The notes under the pieces are model-generated. The model worked only from the letters and a program-made list of their open reading frames with translations, did not search any database and had not been told where the DNA came from. A stretch of 64,000 nucleotides of DNA from Cyanobacteria bacterium FACHB-471 (GTDB lineage: Bacteria > Cyanobacteriota > Cyanobacteriia > Elainellales > Elainellaceae). Where the stretch lies: contig JACJOC010000065.1 in NCBI GenBank assembly GCA_014695345.1, forward strand, positions 1-64,000, written 5' to 3'. This document shows positions 1 to 7,272 of this stretch, piece after piece; positions within the stretch are counted from its first letter, which is position 1; each line of letters opens with the position of its first letter. The position numbers and the translations under genes are program-made.

Positions 1-743
1 CTCAATCGTGGGCGTAATTAAGGTGAATTCTCGCAGTTGCATAGAGGTGGCGGGGCTGAAGTTGGTAGAACTGCCTGTAATCTATCAACTTCAGCCTTAA
101 CCGAGAAGTATTGCCTTACTAAGCAGATAAACTATTTCTGAATCGGTAGACCGGTTGACTACTGTACTCATCTCATTGCCCAACTTTTATACGCTAACTA
201 ATCCCTCAAATTGCTTGGGTAGAAGTGGGTTTGTAATTGCAGCGATCGCCAGAAAGTAGCAACTTCTATTCTGTAATCCTAAACACTAACCAATCACATT
301 TATAGATTTTTCTTCAAAGCTTTCTTTAATTAAGCAACATGCATTTTAATTGAGCAAAAAGAAACCGTAAAGTCTCGACCCTAGTCGTATTATTAGTGAC
401 TTATGGCGACTATTACTAAAGTAAGGGGCAATGAGATTGAACTGTTCCTTTTCCCTGATTTTGAAGCTGGGTTAGCGCGTTATTCCATATCATCCGCAGC
501 TTTTGTCAGGAAAGGATCTACAGGTAGTGTTGCGATCCGACTTTGAGATTTTGTCACGTTCATAGTTCTCAGAGGATGCCTGAGAAGTAAGAAAGTTTCT
601 AACCTTCATCTCCTATCTTTCCAGTGAAGGGAGGCTAGTTTCTGGTTTCCTTTGCACTGGAAGATAACCAAAGTGAAGGGAATTCAACCTTCGGTTTCAT
701 ACTTTTCCAACAACCTCTCACACGATAACTTTGTTGGTACTTT
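1..743. other. Upstream non-coding stretch with one doubtful small ORF
   Basis: No convincing gene is seen. An ATG frame at 403-546 would encode 47 residues (starting MATITKVRGNEIELF) but has no clear ribosome site and no family I recognise. An imperfect stem (about 614-625 paired with 655-665, one bulge) lies in the leader of the oxygenase gene that starts at 744. Confidence 0.4.
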
Positions 744-1628
744 ATGCTGCAAAAAATCCACACACTTTCTCCTAAGTCCTCAGTTGAGCGAGTTTACGCC
801 GCAATCCTTTCCAGGCGAAGGCAAGAAGTAAACTCCCTCTCCGAAAAAGACAACCAAATTGTCGATACCCTTCGCCATGAGGGAACTTGTATTACGTCTT
901 TGAATGATCTGTCGTTTCCTGCTAACTCACGCTTACTAGACGCAACTAACCGCATTCTGACTAAAACCAAGTCAGAGAATGGTAAAACCTTTCCTTTACG
1001 AGTAGGCAAACGCCAAATTGTGGCTGAATATCCTGAAATATTTCTATGGGGATTAGAAGAGCGGCTCCTATGCATCATTGAGAGTTACTTTGGCTATCCC
1101 GCAGCCTTTTTGGGGGTATCACATCGGGTAGAAGTGCCAGACGGGCAGCAAACTGGGACAAGACTATGGCACTTAGATGGTGAAGATCACTGCATGATTC
1201 GAGTCATTGTCTACCTGACTGATGTTGGGATAGAAGGTGGCCCGTTTGAGTACATTCCTCGCTCTATTCGTCCTACTCAAGCTCCTTTGCATCGCCTTTA
1301 TTGCCAAATTTTTGATCAGGAAAAGTTCGATCGCATCTACCGCAAAATCAGCGATGCAGACATGCAGAATATGGTGCCAAGTAAACATTGGATACCTTGC
1401 ACAGGTATGCAGGGCACAGTCGTGCTCACCGATACGGCAAACGTGTTTCATCGGGGTAAAGTGCCTCAACCCAATCATCCTGCTCGTTCGGCTTTGTTCT
1501 TTACCTACACTTCCAGGCACCCTAAGCGCCTTAAGCTTTCTAAGCAAGTGTTTCCTGAAGAACTATTGTTGCTGATGGCAGATCGTTTCACACAGCGGCA
1601 ACGGGAATGCGTTTTGGACTGGCGGTAA
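744..1628 (+). CDS. Phytanoyl-CoA dioxygenase-like Fe(II)/2-oxoglutarate oxygenase
   Basis: The 294-residue protein has the facial triad of non-haem iron oxygenases. His143 and Asp145 sit in WHLDGED, the distal His236 is in NVFHRGK, and Arg248 in ARSALFF fits the 2-oxoglutarate carboxylate anchor. A jelly-roll core is inferred for residues 120-255. The length matches the phytanoyl-CoA dioxygenase (PhyH) superfamily, whose members hydroxylate many kinds of small molecules, so no substrate can be given. The ATG start lies after a long non-coding leader. A glutamine amidotransferase gene follows 86 bp downstream on the same strand, but a functional link is not evident. The fold call is firm; the substrate is unknown. 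Confidence 0.75.
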   Translation: MLQKIHTLSPKSSVERVYAAILSRRRQEVNSLSEKDNQIVDTLRHEGTCITSLNDLSFPANSRLLDATNRILTKTKSENGKTFPLRVGKRQIVAEYPEIFLWGLEERLLCIIESYFGYPAAFLGVSHRVEVPDGQQTGTRLWHLDGEDHCMIRVIVYLTDVGIEGGPFEYIPRSIRPTQAPLHRLYCQIFDQEKFDRIYRKISDADMQNMVPSKHWIPCTGMQGTVVLTDTANVFHRGKVPQPNHPARSALFFTYTSRHPKRLKLSKQVFPEELLLLMADRFTQRQRECVLDWR

Positions 1629-1714
1629 CCGGAACTAGCAGTAACAAGGCGCGCAACATTACCCTACTCCAAGGCGATACATTAGGTAGAGATAAATGAG
1701 ACTTCACCCTGTAG

Positions 1715-2431
1715 TTGGTGCTTGTGAGCAAGATTCTTTTGATTGTGCATCAGGAAACGTCTGAGCCGGGTCTGGTTGGGCAGATATTGCAGGCTAGAGG
1801 CTATGAGCTAGATATTCGCTGTCTCGCTGGGGGCGAGCGCCTCCCAACCGGAACCGATGAGCATCAGGGCACCGTAATTTTTGGTGGACCTATGAGTGCA
1901 AATGATGACAACATTTTGCCGTTCATTCGGACTGAGATGGATTGGATTTCCGTCGTTCTCAATACAGGAAAACCATTTTTAGGAATTTGTTTGGGGGCAC
2001 AGCTTTTAGCCCGGGTGTTGGGTGCTACAGTTGCTCCCCACCCTGATGGCATTGCTGAAATTGGTTATTTCCCTGTGCAACCAACATCAGCTAAGCAAAC
2101 CGAATTGGCTCTACCAAACGCTCTACCAAACTATGTTTATCACTGGCATCGAGAGGGATTTGAACTGCCTCAAGGGGCAACCTTGCTAGCTCAGGGAGAA
2201 ACGTTTACTAATCAAGCATTCTGCTATGAAAACGCCTACGGGCTACAGTTTCACCCGGAGATGACCCTGGGAATGATTGATAAGTGGACAACATTGGGAG
2301 CCGAACAATTAACTCTGGTAGGTGCTCAAACTCGGCAGCAGCAGCTTGAAAAATATCCTATTTATGCTCCTGCGATTGCCACCTGGCTAGAAAAATTCCT
2401 CTCTCAATGGCTTGCTAGTTCAAACAATTAG
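1715..2431 (+). CDS. Class I glutamine amidotransferase domain protein
   Basis: This is a stand-alone glutaminase domain of about 238 residues. The nucleophile Cys92 lies in FLGICLGAQLLA and the His180-x-Glu182 pair in GLQFHPEM, completing the class I triad; the oxyanion-side motif FGGPMSAND is at 56-64. The family resembles the GuaA-type glutaminase and gamma-glutamyl-hydrolysing relatives, but there is no synthetase domain, so it is not GMP synthase itself. The start is uncertain: TTG at 1715, GTG at 1718 and GTG at 1724 are in frame, and the last (reading MSKILLIVHQE) gives the most typical N-terminus. Partner and substrate are unknown. Confidence 0.75.
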   Translation: MVLVSKILLIVHQETSEPGLVGQILQARGYELDIRCLAGGERLPTGTDEHQGTVIFGGPMSANDDNILPFIRTEMDWISVVLNTGKPFLGICLGAQLLARVLGATVAPHPDGIAEIGYFPVQPTSAKQTELALPNALPNYVYHWHREGFELPQGATLLAQGETFTNQAFCYENAYGLQFHPEMTLGMIDKWTTLGAEQLTLVGAQTRQQQLEKYPIYAPAIATWLEKFLSQWLASSNN

Positions 2432-2454
2432 TTCTAGCTACTCGTTTCTAACTG

Positions 2455-2667
2455 CTAGAAATACTGATATTCTACCGAGCTTTGCACTTCTCTAGATTCT
2501 TGGTGAATGTGCCCTTTCATGGCGGCCTGCTGCAGATGAAGGAAAGCGTTTAGGTCTTCCCAATCGTATTGAGTCTTTTGGAGAAGGTGTCTTAGCTGAT
2601 CTTCTGCCGATACGCTCAGATACCCCGTCTCTAAGGCACAGCGGACAATTTCACGGATAGAAGTCAT
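2455..2667 (-). CDS. Small conserved-looking hypothetical protein (70 aa)
   Basis: A 70-residue soluble protein beginning MTSIREIVRCALETGYLS, with a hydrophilic helical pattern, no membrane segment and no metal motif. It starts at ATG just downstream of a 337-bp gap. I know similar short proteins with this N-terminal pattern from cyanobacteria but cannot name a family. It converges with the amidotransferase gene, 23 bp apart. Function unknown; coding status is likely but not certain. Confidence 0.55.
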   Translation of the reverse strand: MTSIREIVRCALETGYLSVSAEDQLRHLLQKTQYDWEDLNAFLHLQQAAMKGHIHQESREVQSSVEYQYF

Positions 2668-2778
2668 ATCAGCACCCCTAGTAAAGCAACGGAACTAGTG
2701 TTCAGCCATCAACACATCTTAAAGAATTCAAAAAAATGTAAATATTTAACCAAAAAAATACTACTTCCAAAGCTGGAT

Positions 2779-2807
2779 GAAAATCCCCCTTCCAGGTGAG
2801 GATTTTC
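2779..2807. repeat. Short inverted repeat in the 2668-3004 gap
   Basis: GAAAATCC (2779-2786) pairs with GGATTTTC (2800-2807) around a 13-nt loop, upstream of the small gene at 2667. Apart from this and the terminator at 2892, the gap holds nothing recognisable. Confidence 0.4.
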
Positions 2808-2891
2808 TACTTAAAATTTATTACTTAAACTCTGCCTCTAGAAAGATACCGGACTGCTAGTGTCGTCACAACGCTGGTTGTCAATAATAAA

Positions 2892-2912
2892 ACCCGGCAG
2901 CGAGTGCCGGGT
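2892..2912 (-). terminator. Intrinsic terminator after the cheR-cheB-hybrid kinase operon
   Basis: An 8-bp GC-rich stem (ACCCGGCA / TGCCGGGT) with a 5-nt loop is followed, on the minus strand, by TTTTATTATT. It lies 93 bp past the stop codon of the hybrid kinase gene ending at 3005. Confidence 0.75.
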
Positions 2913-3004
2913 GTCGTGCTGAGTGCTGTCAGTGTGGGTACATCTTCACAGCATCTTGGAGTTAATTCATCTCTCGATAGGTAGGCCATCGCAAACTAAA
3001 CTTT

Positions 3005-5083
3005 TCAAACGGATGAAGGAGCGATCGCTTGTTCGCTGAGAGTGGCGATCGCTTGCAACAGTTCTGTTGCCTCAACAGGTTTAGAAACGTGCATCTGAAA
3101 GCCTGCGGATAACACTTTCTTACGGTCTTCTTCGCGAGAATAGGCCGTCAGCGCCACCGCTGGAATAGACCCACCCTCTGCTGGCGATAACCGCCTCACC
3201 TGTCGAATTAGACTATAACCATCTTCTCCGGGCATTCCGATATCACTGACCAACAGCTTAGGCTGCCAAGATTTCAGTACTTTTAGGGCTTCCTGAACTG
3301 AGGCAGCCGTCGTTACCTCAATTCCAGATTCTGCTAACGTCACCGCGAGCACTTCCCGCGTGTCGGCTTCATCATCAACGACCAATACTTTGATGCCGTC
3401 AAAGGCATCAGGCAAGGATGAGGCATGAAGAATGAAGGATGAAGGATGAAGGTTTTCTTCTAAGGGGTTTGAAGCTAGGGCGTGAGCTGAGTTGAGTTGT
3501 TTTGCATGGTCCTCTTGCCCTTCGCTCTGGCGCAATAGGGGAATCTGAACGGTAAAGGAAGCTCCTCGCCCTTCACCCTCACTTGCTGCCTGCACGGTGC
3601 CGCTGTGTAGCTCAATGAGGTGACGGACGATCGCCAGCCCCAGTCCCAAACCGCTATGGGGACGGGTTGTAGTTCCGTCTGCCTGGCGAAAGCGATCAAA
3701 CACGTGAGGCAAAAATTCAGGCTGGATGCCAATTCCAGAATCTGTTACGCGCAGTTGGGCTTGCTCCTCCTGCTGGGTCAACTCCACCACGATGCGTCCT
3801 TGCTCTGGAGTAAATTTGATCGCGTTGGTTAGCAGATTCCAGACGATCTGCTGAAGTCGAGTTGGATCGCCACAGACTAGGATTGCAGAGTTCGCCACGC
3901 TCATTTCTAGCTGAAGTGCCTTGGCTTCAATCAGGGGACGCACTGATTCGACCGCCTGCTCCACAACTGAAGCAAAATTAATGGGGCACAGGTTGAGCCG
4001 CAGCTTGCCTCGCACAATCAGCGAAACGTCAAGAATGTCTTCGATCAGTTGGGCCTGAGAGCGGGCATTGCGTTCAATTGTTTCCAGGGCACGAGCGGTG
4101 GTTTCTTCGTCAAACTTTTTGGTTCGCAATAGCCGTGCCCAGCCCATCATCGAGTTGAGCGGCGTTCTCAATTCGTGTGAGAGCACTGCCAAAAACTCAT
4201 CTTTCATTCGGTTGGCAGCTTCGGCTTGCTGGCGGGCTGCCTGTTCATGAATGATTTGGACGCGGGCGGCTTCGGCGTTTTTGCGTCCGGTGATGTCTTC
4301 AACGGTGCCAACGTGCCCCATCAATTCACCGGTGTTAGAAAACATGGGTGATGAGCGAACGTGAGTCCAGCGGACTTCACCTGACCGAGTTTGAAAGCGA
4401 AATTCATTAGAATATTCTCGAATTTCTCGCGTGTAGGCGAACCAGTCGGCTATGACCTGCTGCCGATCTTCAGGATGAACGGCTTGTAGCCATCCGTCCC
4501 CTAGTGCGTCAGGTAGCGTCAAGTCACAGATTGCCTGAAATCGAGGGTTAGTGTAAGTGCAAGAACCATTCACATCGGTCAAAAAAATGCCGACCGGAGA
4601 GCAAGCGCTGAGCAACCGAAACCGTTCTTCACTTTCTCGCAATTCGGTGTTGATGCTAGCAAGCTGCCTGGCCTGTCGCTTTACCTCTTCGGTTTTCTTG
4701 AATAGCTCGACAAATACGCCGACTTTTGAGGTGAGAATGTCGGCTTCGATGGGTTTAAGCAAATAGTCTACTGCACCGAGGGAGTAGCCTCGAAATACTA
4801 AATTGTCATTGGTGTTAAAAGCAGTCAGAAAAATGATCGGGGTGTGGCGCGATCGCTCTCGACTGCGAATCAACGTTGCAGTTTCAAACCCATCCATCCC
4901 CGGCATCTGCACGTCTAGCAAAATCACCGCAAAATCCTGATGCAGCAAGGATCGCAAAGCTTCTTCACCAGAATGAGCCTTGACCAAGTTTCCTCCCAAT
5001 GGATCTAAGATGGCTTCCAGAGCCAGAAGATTTTCTGGATGGTCATCCACTAGGAGAATGTTGACGGTGAGTTCAGACAGCAT
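3005..5083 (-). CDS. Hybrid histidine kinase REC-PAS-HisKA-HATPase-REC
   Basis: A 692-residue cytosolic two-component protein with no membrane segment. It starts with a receiver (about 8-125, phospho-acceptor Asp57 in LLDVQMPGMDG), then a PAS/PAC sensor (about 150-270), a HisKA domain with His303 in [10 protein letters not shown], an ATPase domain (Asn420 in the N box, DSGIGI at 448-453, GLGLGL near 478-483) and a second receiver (about 563-685, Asp614). The linker at about 530-560 is low complexity and overlaps a 7-bp tandem repeat at 3425-3452. It starts 4 bp after the cheB stop, so it is the last gene of a cheR-cheB-kinase operon. The N-terminal receiver may stand in for the one missing from this CheB. 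The signal is unknown. Confidence 0.9.
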   Translation of the reverse strand: MLSELTVNILLVDDHPENLLALEAILDPLGGNLVKAHSGEEALRSLLHQDFAVILLDVQMPGMDGFETATLIRSRERSRHTPIIFLTAFNTNDNLVFRGYSLGAVDYLLKPIEADILTSKVGVFVELFKKTEEVKRQARQLASINTELRESEERFRLLSACSPVGIFLTDVNGSCTYTNPRFQAICDLTLPDALGDGWLQAVHPEDRQQVIADWFAYTREIREYSNEFRFQTRSGEVRWTHVRSSPMFSNTGELMGHVGTVEDITGRKNAEAARVQIIHEQAARQQAEAANRMKDEFLAVLSHELRTPLNSMMGWARLLRTKKFDEETTARALETIERNARSQAQLIEDILDVSLIVRGKLRLNLCPINFASVVEQAVESVRPLIEAKALQLEMSVANSAILVCGDPTRLQQIVWNLLTNAIKFTPEQGRIVVELTQQEEQAQLRVTDSGIGIQPEFLPHVFDRFRQADGTTTRPHSGLGLGLAIVRHLIELHSGTVQAASEGEGRGASFTVQIPLLRQSEGQEDHAKQLNSAHALASNPLEENLHPSSFILHASSLPDAFDGIKVLVVDDEADTREVLAVTLAESGIEVTTAASVQEALKVLKSWQPKLLVSDIGMPGEDGYSLIRQVRRLSPAEGGSIPAVALTAYSREEDRKKVLSAGFQMHVSKPVEATELLQAIATLSEQAIAPSSV
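3425..3452. repeat. Heptanucleotide tandem repeat (ATGAAGR x4) inside the kinase gene
   Basis: Four consecutive 7-mers read ATGAAGA, ATGAAGG, ATGAAGG, ATGAAGG on the + strand. They resemble the short tandemly repeated repetitive (STRR) heptamers known from cyanobacterial intergenic DNA, but here they encode part of the linker before the C-terminal receiver (residues HPSSFILHASS). Confidence 0.75.
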
Positions 5084-5087
5084 GAGT

Positions 5088-5657
5088 TTACTTCCACATG
5101 GGCTGGCAAAGGTTGATCAAATGTGGGGCAATTTTTGGAAGCGGTAAAATCCAGTCTACGACAGCAGTGGCGATCGCTGCTGCTGGCATGGTCGCACTTT
5201 CGGCCGTTGCTGGTTCTTGAACGATCGTTGACCCACCCTGAGCCTTGATTGCAGCTAACCCTTTTGCCCCATCCTGGTTAGCGCCCGTCAAAATTATCCC
5301 GATGACAAACTCGCCATATACATCTGCCGCCGATTCAAACAATACATCAATAGACGGGCGAGCATAGGATACGGGTTCGTCAATAGAGAGCGTGAAATAG
5401 CCTACATCAACCAGCATGTGATAATCTGCTGGGGCGACATACACTGTTCCGGGCAGTAAGTCGTCTTTGTCCACTACTTCTCTAATGGATAGGGTGGCAT
5501 GAGGCTGTAGGAACGAACTCATCATATCTTCGGAGTCTTTGTGTCGGTGCTGTACGACAGCGATCGCTACGGGAAAATTGGCGGGTAGCCCAGATAGCAA
5601 CACCTTTAGAGCTGATAGCCCGCCCAGCGAGGTACCGATGACAACCAGCTTGAACAC
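5088..5657 (-). CDS. cheB: CheB-type protein-glutamate methylesterase, catalytic domain only
   Basis: This 189-residue protein is the CheB catalytic domain without the usual N-terminal receiver (full CheB is about 350 residues). The triad residues are visible: Ser10 in IGTSLGG, His37 in VVQHRHKD, and the Asp in LTGANQDGAKG. CheB removes methyl groups from glutamates, classically on chemoreceptors. The start is GTG at 5657, 2 bp after the cheR stop; the next gene, a hybrid kinase with an N-terminal receiver, begins 4 bp downstream. The three are almost certainly cotranscribed. No chemoreceptor, CheA or CheW is in the window, so the methylated target is unknown. Confidence 0.88.
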   Translation of the reverse strand: MFKLVVIGTSLGGLSALKVLLSGLPANFPVAIAVVQHRHKDSEDMMSSFLQPHATLSIREVVDKDDLLPGTVYVAPADYHMLVDVGYFTLSIDEPVSYARPSIDVLFESAADVYGEFVIGIILTGANQDGAKGLAAIKAQGGSTIVQEPATAESATMPAAAIATAVVDWILPLPKIAPHLINLCQPMWK

Positions 5658-5659
5658 CG

Positions 5660-6490
5660 CTAGTGAATCCTCCGAAAAAGCTTTTCACTTCCTGCTAGCT
5701 CTTCATAGTAGGCTTCGTAGGGTGTAAATTTCAGCGTTTCCTGTCGCCCCAACCCCAGAATGCCAAACGGACACAGGCTGGCGTGAAATAGCTCATAAAC
5801 TCGCTTTTGAAGAGTTTTATTGAAATAGATTAAAACGTTGCGGCAGAGAATTACGTTGAATTCGTTAAAGGAGCTATCTGTTGCCAAGTTGTGCTGCGAG
5901 AAGACAATATTTTCTTTTAGGGAAGCGCGAAAGATTGCACTATCGTAAGCTGCTGTATAGTATTCGGAAAACGAGCGTTTTCCCCCTGCCTTGAGATAGA
6001 GTTGCGTGTATTCTTGCATCAATTGCAGCGAAAAAATTCCGCCTTTTGCCTGTTTCAATACCATCTCGTTCATGTCGGTCGCGTAGATGCGGCAGCGCGG
6101 GTAAAGCCCCTCTTCTTCTAACAAGATTGCCATTGAATAGACCTCTTGCCCGGTTGAGCAGCCTGCGTGCCAAATCCGAATAAAGGGATAGGTCCGTAAA
6201 ATTGGTACGACTTTTTCTCGAAACGCCAGGAAAAAGTTGGGGTTGCGAAACATCGCGGTGACGTTGACCGAAAGCCCCAGTAAAAAGCGATCGAGGCAAG
6301 CCGGATCGTGCAGCACTTTCTCTTGAAGTGCCGAAACGTTGGGCAATTTTTCAGAGCAAAGGATGTTCCAGATACGTCGTTTGAGGGAAGAGGGCGCATA
6401 GTTACGAAAATCAAAGCCGTAATAGCGATACACCCCTTCAAGGAGTAACTGAACTTCAATATCCTCCAGTTTGGGTCTTGCTAAAGTCAT
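5660..6490 (-). CDS. cheR: CheR-type protein-glutamate methyltransferase
   Basis: A 276-residue protein with an N-terminal helical CheR_N region (about 10-75, including YYGFDFRNYAPSSLKRRI) and a SAM-binding methyltransferase domain. The glycine motif HAGCSTGQEVYSMA (about 108-121), the acidic ATDMNE and the NVILCRNVLIYF motif are typical. It methylates glutamates on a partner protein using S-adenosylmethionine. It is the first gene of the cheR-cheB-hybrid kinase operon. Upstream lie an unusual 21-bp tandem repeat and, beyond it, the 3-prime end of a larger hybrid kinase gene on the same strand. Substrate not identifiable from the window. Confidence 0.9.
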   Translation of the reverse strand: MTLARPKLEDIEVQLLLEGVYRYYGFDFRNYAPSSLKRRIWNILCSEKLPNVSALQEKVLHDPACLDRFLLGLSVNVTAMFRNPNFFLAFREKVVPILRTYPFIRIWHAGCSTGQEVYSMAILLEEEGLYPRCRIYATDMNEMVLKQAKGGIFSLQLMQEYTQLYLKAGGKRSFSEYYTAAYDSAIFRASLKENIVFSQHNLATDSSFNEFNVILCRNVLIYFNKTLQKRVYELFHASLCPFGILGLGRQETLKFTPYEAYYEELAGSEKLFRRIH

Positions 6491-6803
6491 AATCGGTTAA
6501 TCGCTACAGAACTGAGGACTGAGACAAAACTGAGAACTTCAGAGCTGGAGCAAGTTTTTTAAACAAATTGAATCGTCGTTCATAAATGAGGTCGCGATCG
6601 CACCCCTACAAGCGCTAAGGGTTGCAAACTCAACCTATACACTTGTTTACATGATGCCGTACGACGAGTCATTAGTCCTCAGTCTTAGGCTAGGAGTAGA
6701 CCTCAGGATAGACAAAGGGTTGGAGATGAAGGGGAAGATGCAGCTGTAGGGTTAGATCTCTTGAAGTTAAAAGCGATCGCTTTTGTTCCAGTTCCCCAGA
6801 TTT

Positions 6804-7055
6804 CAAGTTTAAAAGGCAAAGTTTCAGGTTGAAATGACACAGTTGTGGGTTGAAACAGCAACGTTGTGCGTTGAAACACCAAAGTTCCGATCTGAAACGG
6901 CAACGTTGTAGGTTCAAACGACAACGTTCTAGTTTGAAACAGCAAAATTCTAGGTTCAAACAGCAACGTTCCAGTTTGAAACGACACAGTTCCGATCCGA
7001 AATGGCAATGTTCCAGGTTGAAACAGCAACGTTCCGAGTTCAAACAGCAACGTTT
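6804..7055. repeat. Tandem array of twelve 21-bp units
   Basis: Twelve contiguous, gap-free 21-bp units cover 252 bp in the gap before cheR. The consensus is close to YAGGTTGAAACAGCAACGTT plus one base, with GAAAC/CAAAC and AACGTT as the best-kept parts. Units differ at several positions but never in length. Because 21 is a multiple of 3, long frames stay open on both strands and give heptapeptide-repeat translations; I do not call these genes. 21 bp is also two helical turns, so each unit presents the same DNA face. Confidence 0.9.
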
Positions 7056-7126
7056 CAGGTTTAGGGGCGATCGCTCCTATTTCAACCTAGAAAATTCTAA
7101 TCGCAGTGGCACGGCAAGTCTAAAGC

Positions 7127-7210
7127 GTTGGGTTTCGCTCTGCTCCACCCAACCTACAGCTCTACTAGCTGTGATTTGTGTAGGTTGGGTGAAGTGCAAC
7201 GGAACCCAAC
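7127..7210. repeat. Dispersed inverted repeat of the GTAGGTTGGGT family
   Basis: Two arms (7127-7157 and 7180-7210) carry GTTGGGTTTCGC...CCACCCAACCTAC and its inverse around a 22-nt spacer. The same arm sequence recurs at 15369-15445 and 22283-22360, and in part at 17877. It is an intergenic repeat family with hairpin potential. Confidence 0.8.
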
Positions 7211-7272
7211 ACCCCAAGCTTGACATGCCAGTAGGACAGGCAAAGCCAAACGTGCCCATCCTCCCTCATCCC

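Noticed and set aside
1715-2431. GMP synthase (guaA)
   Set aside because: Only the glutaminase domain is present; no PP-loop synthetase domain follows.
6804-7055. CRISPR array
   Set aside because: Units are contiguous without spacers, only 21 bp and drifting; no cas genes nearby.
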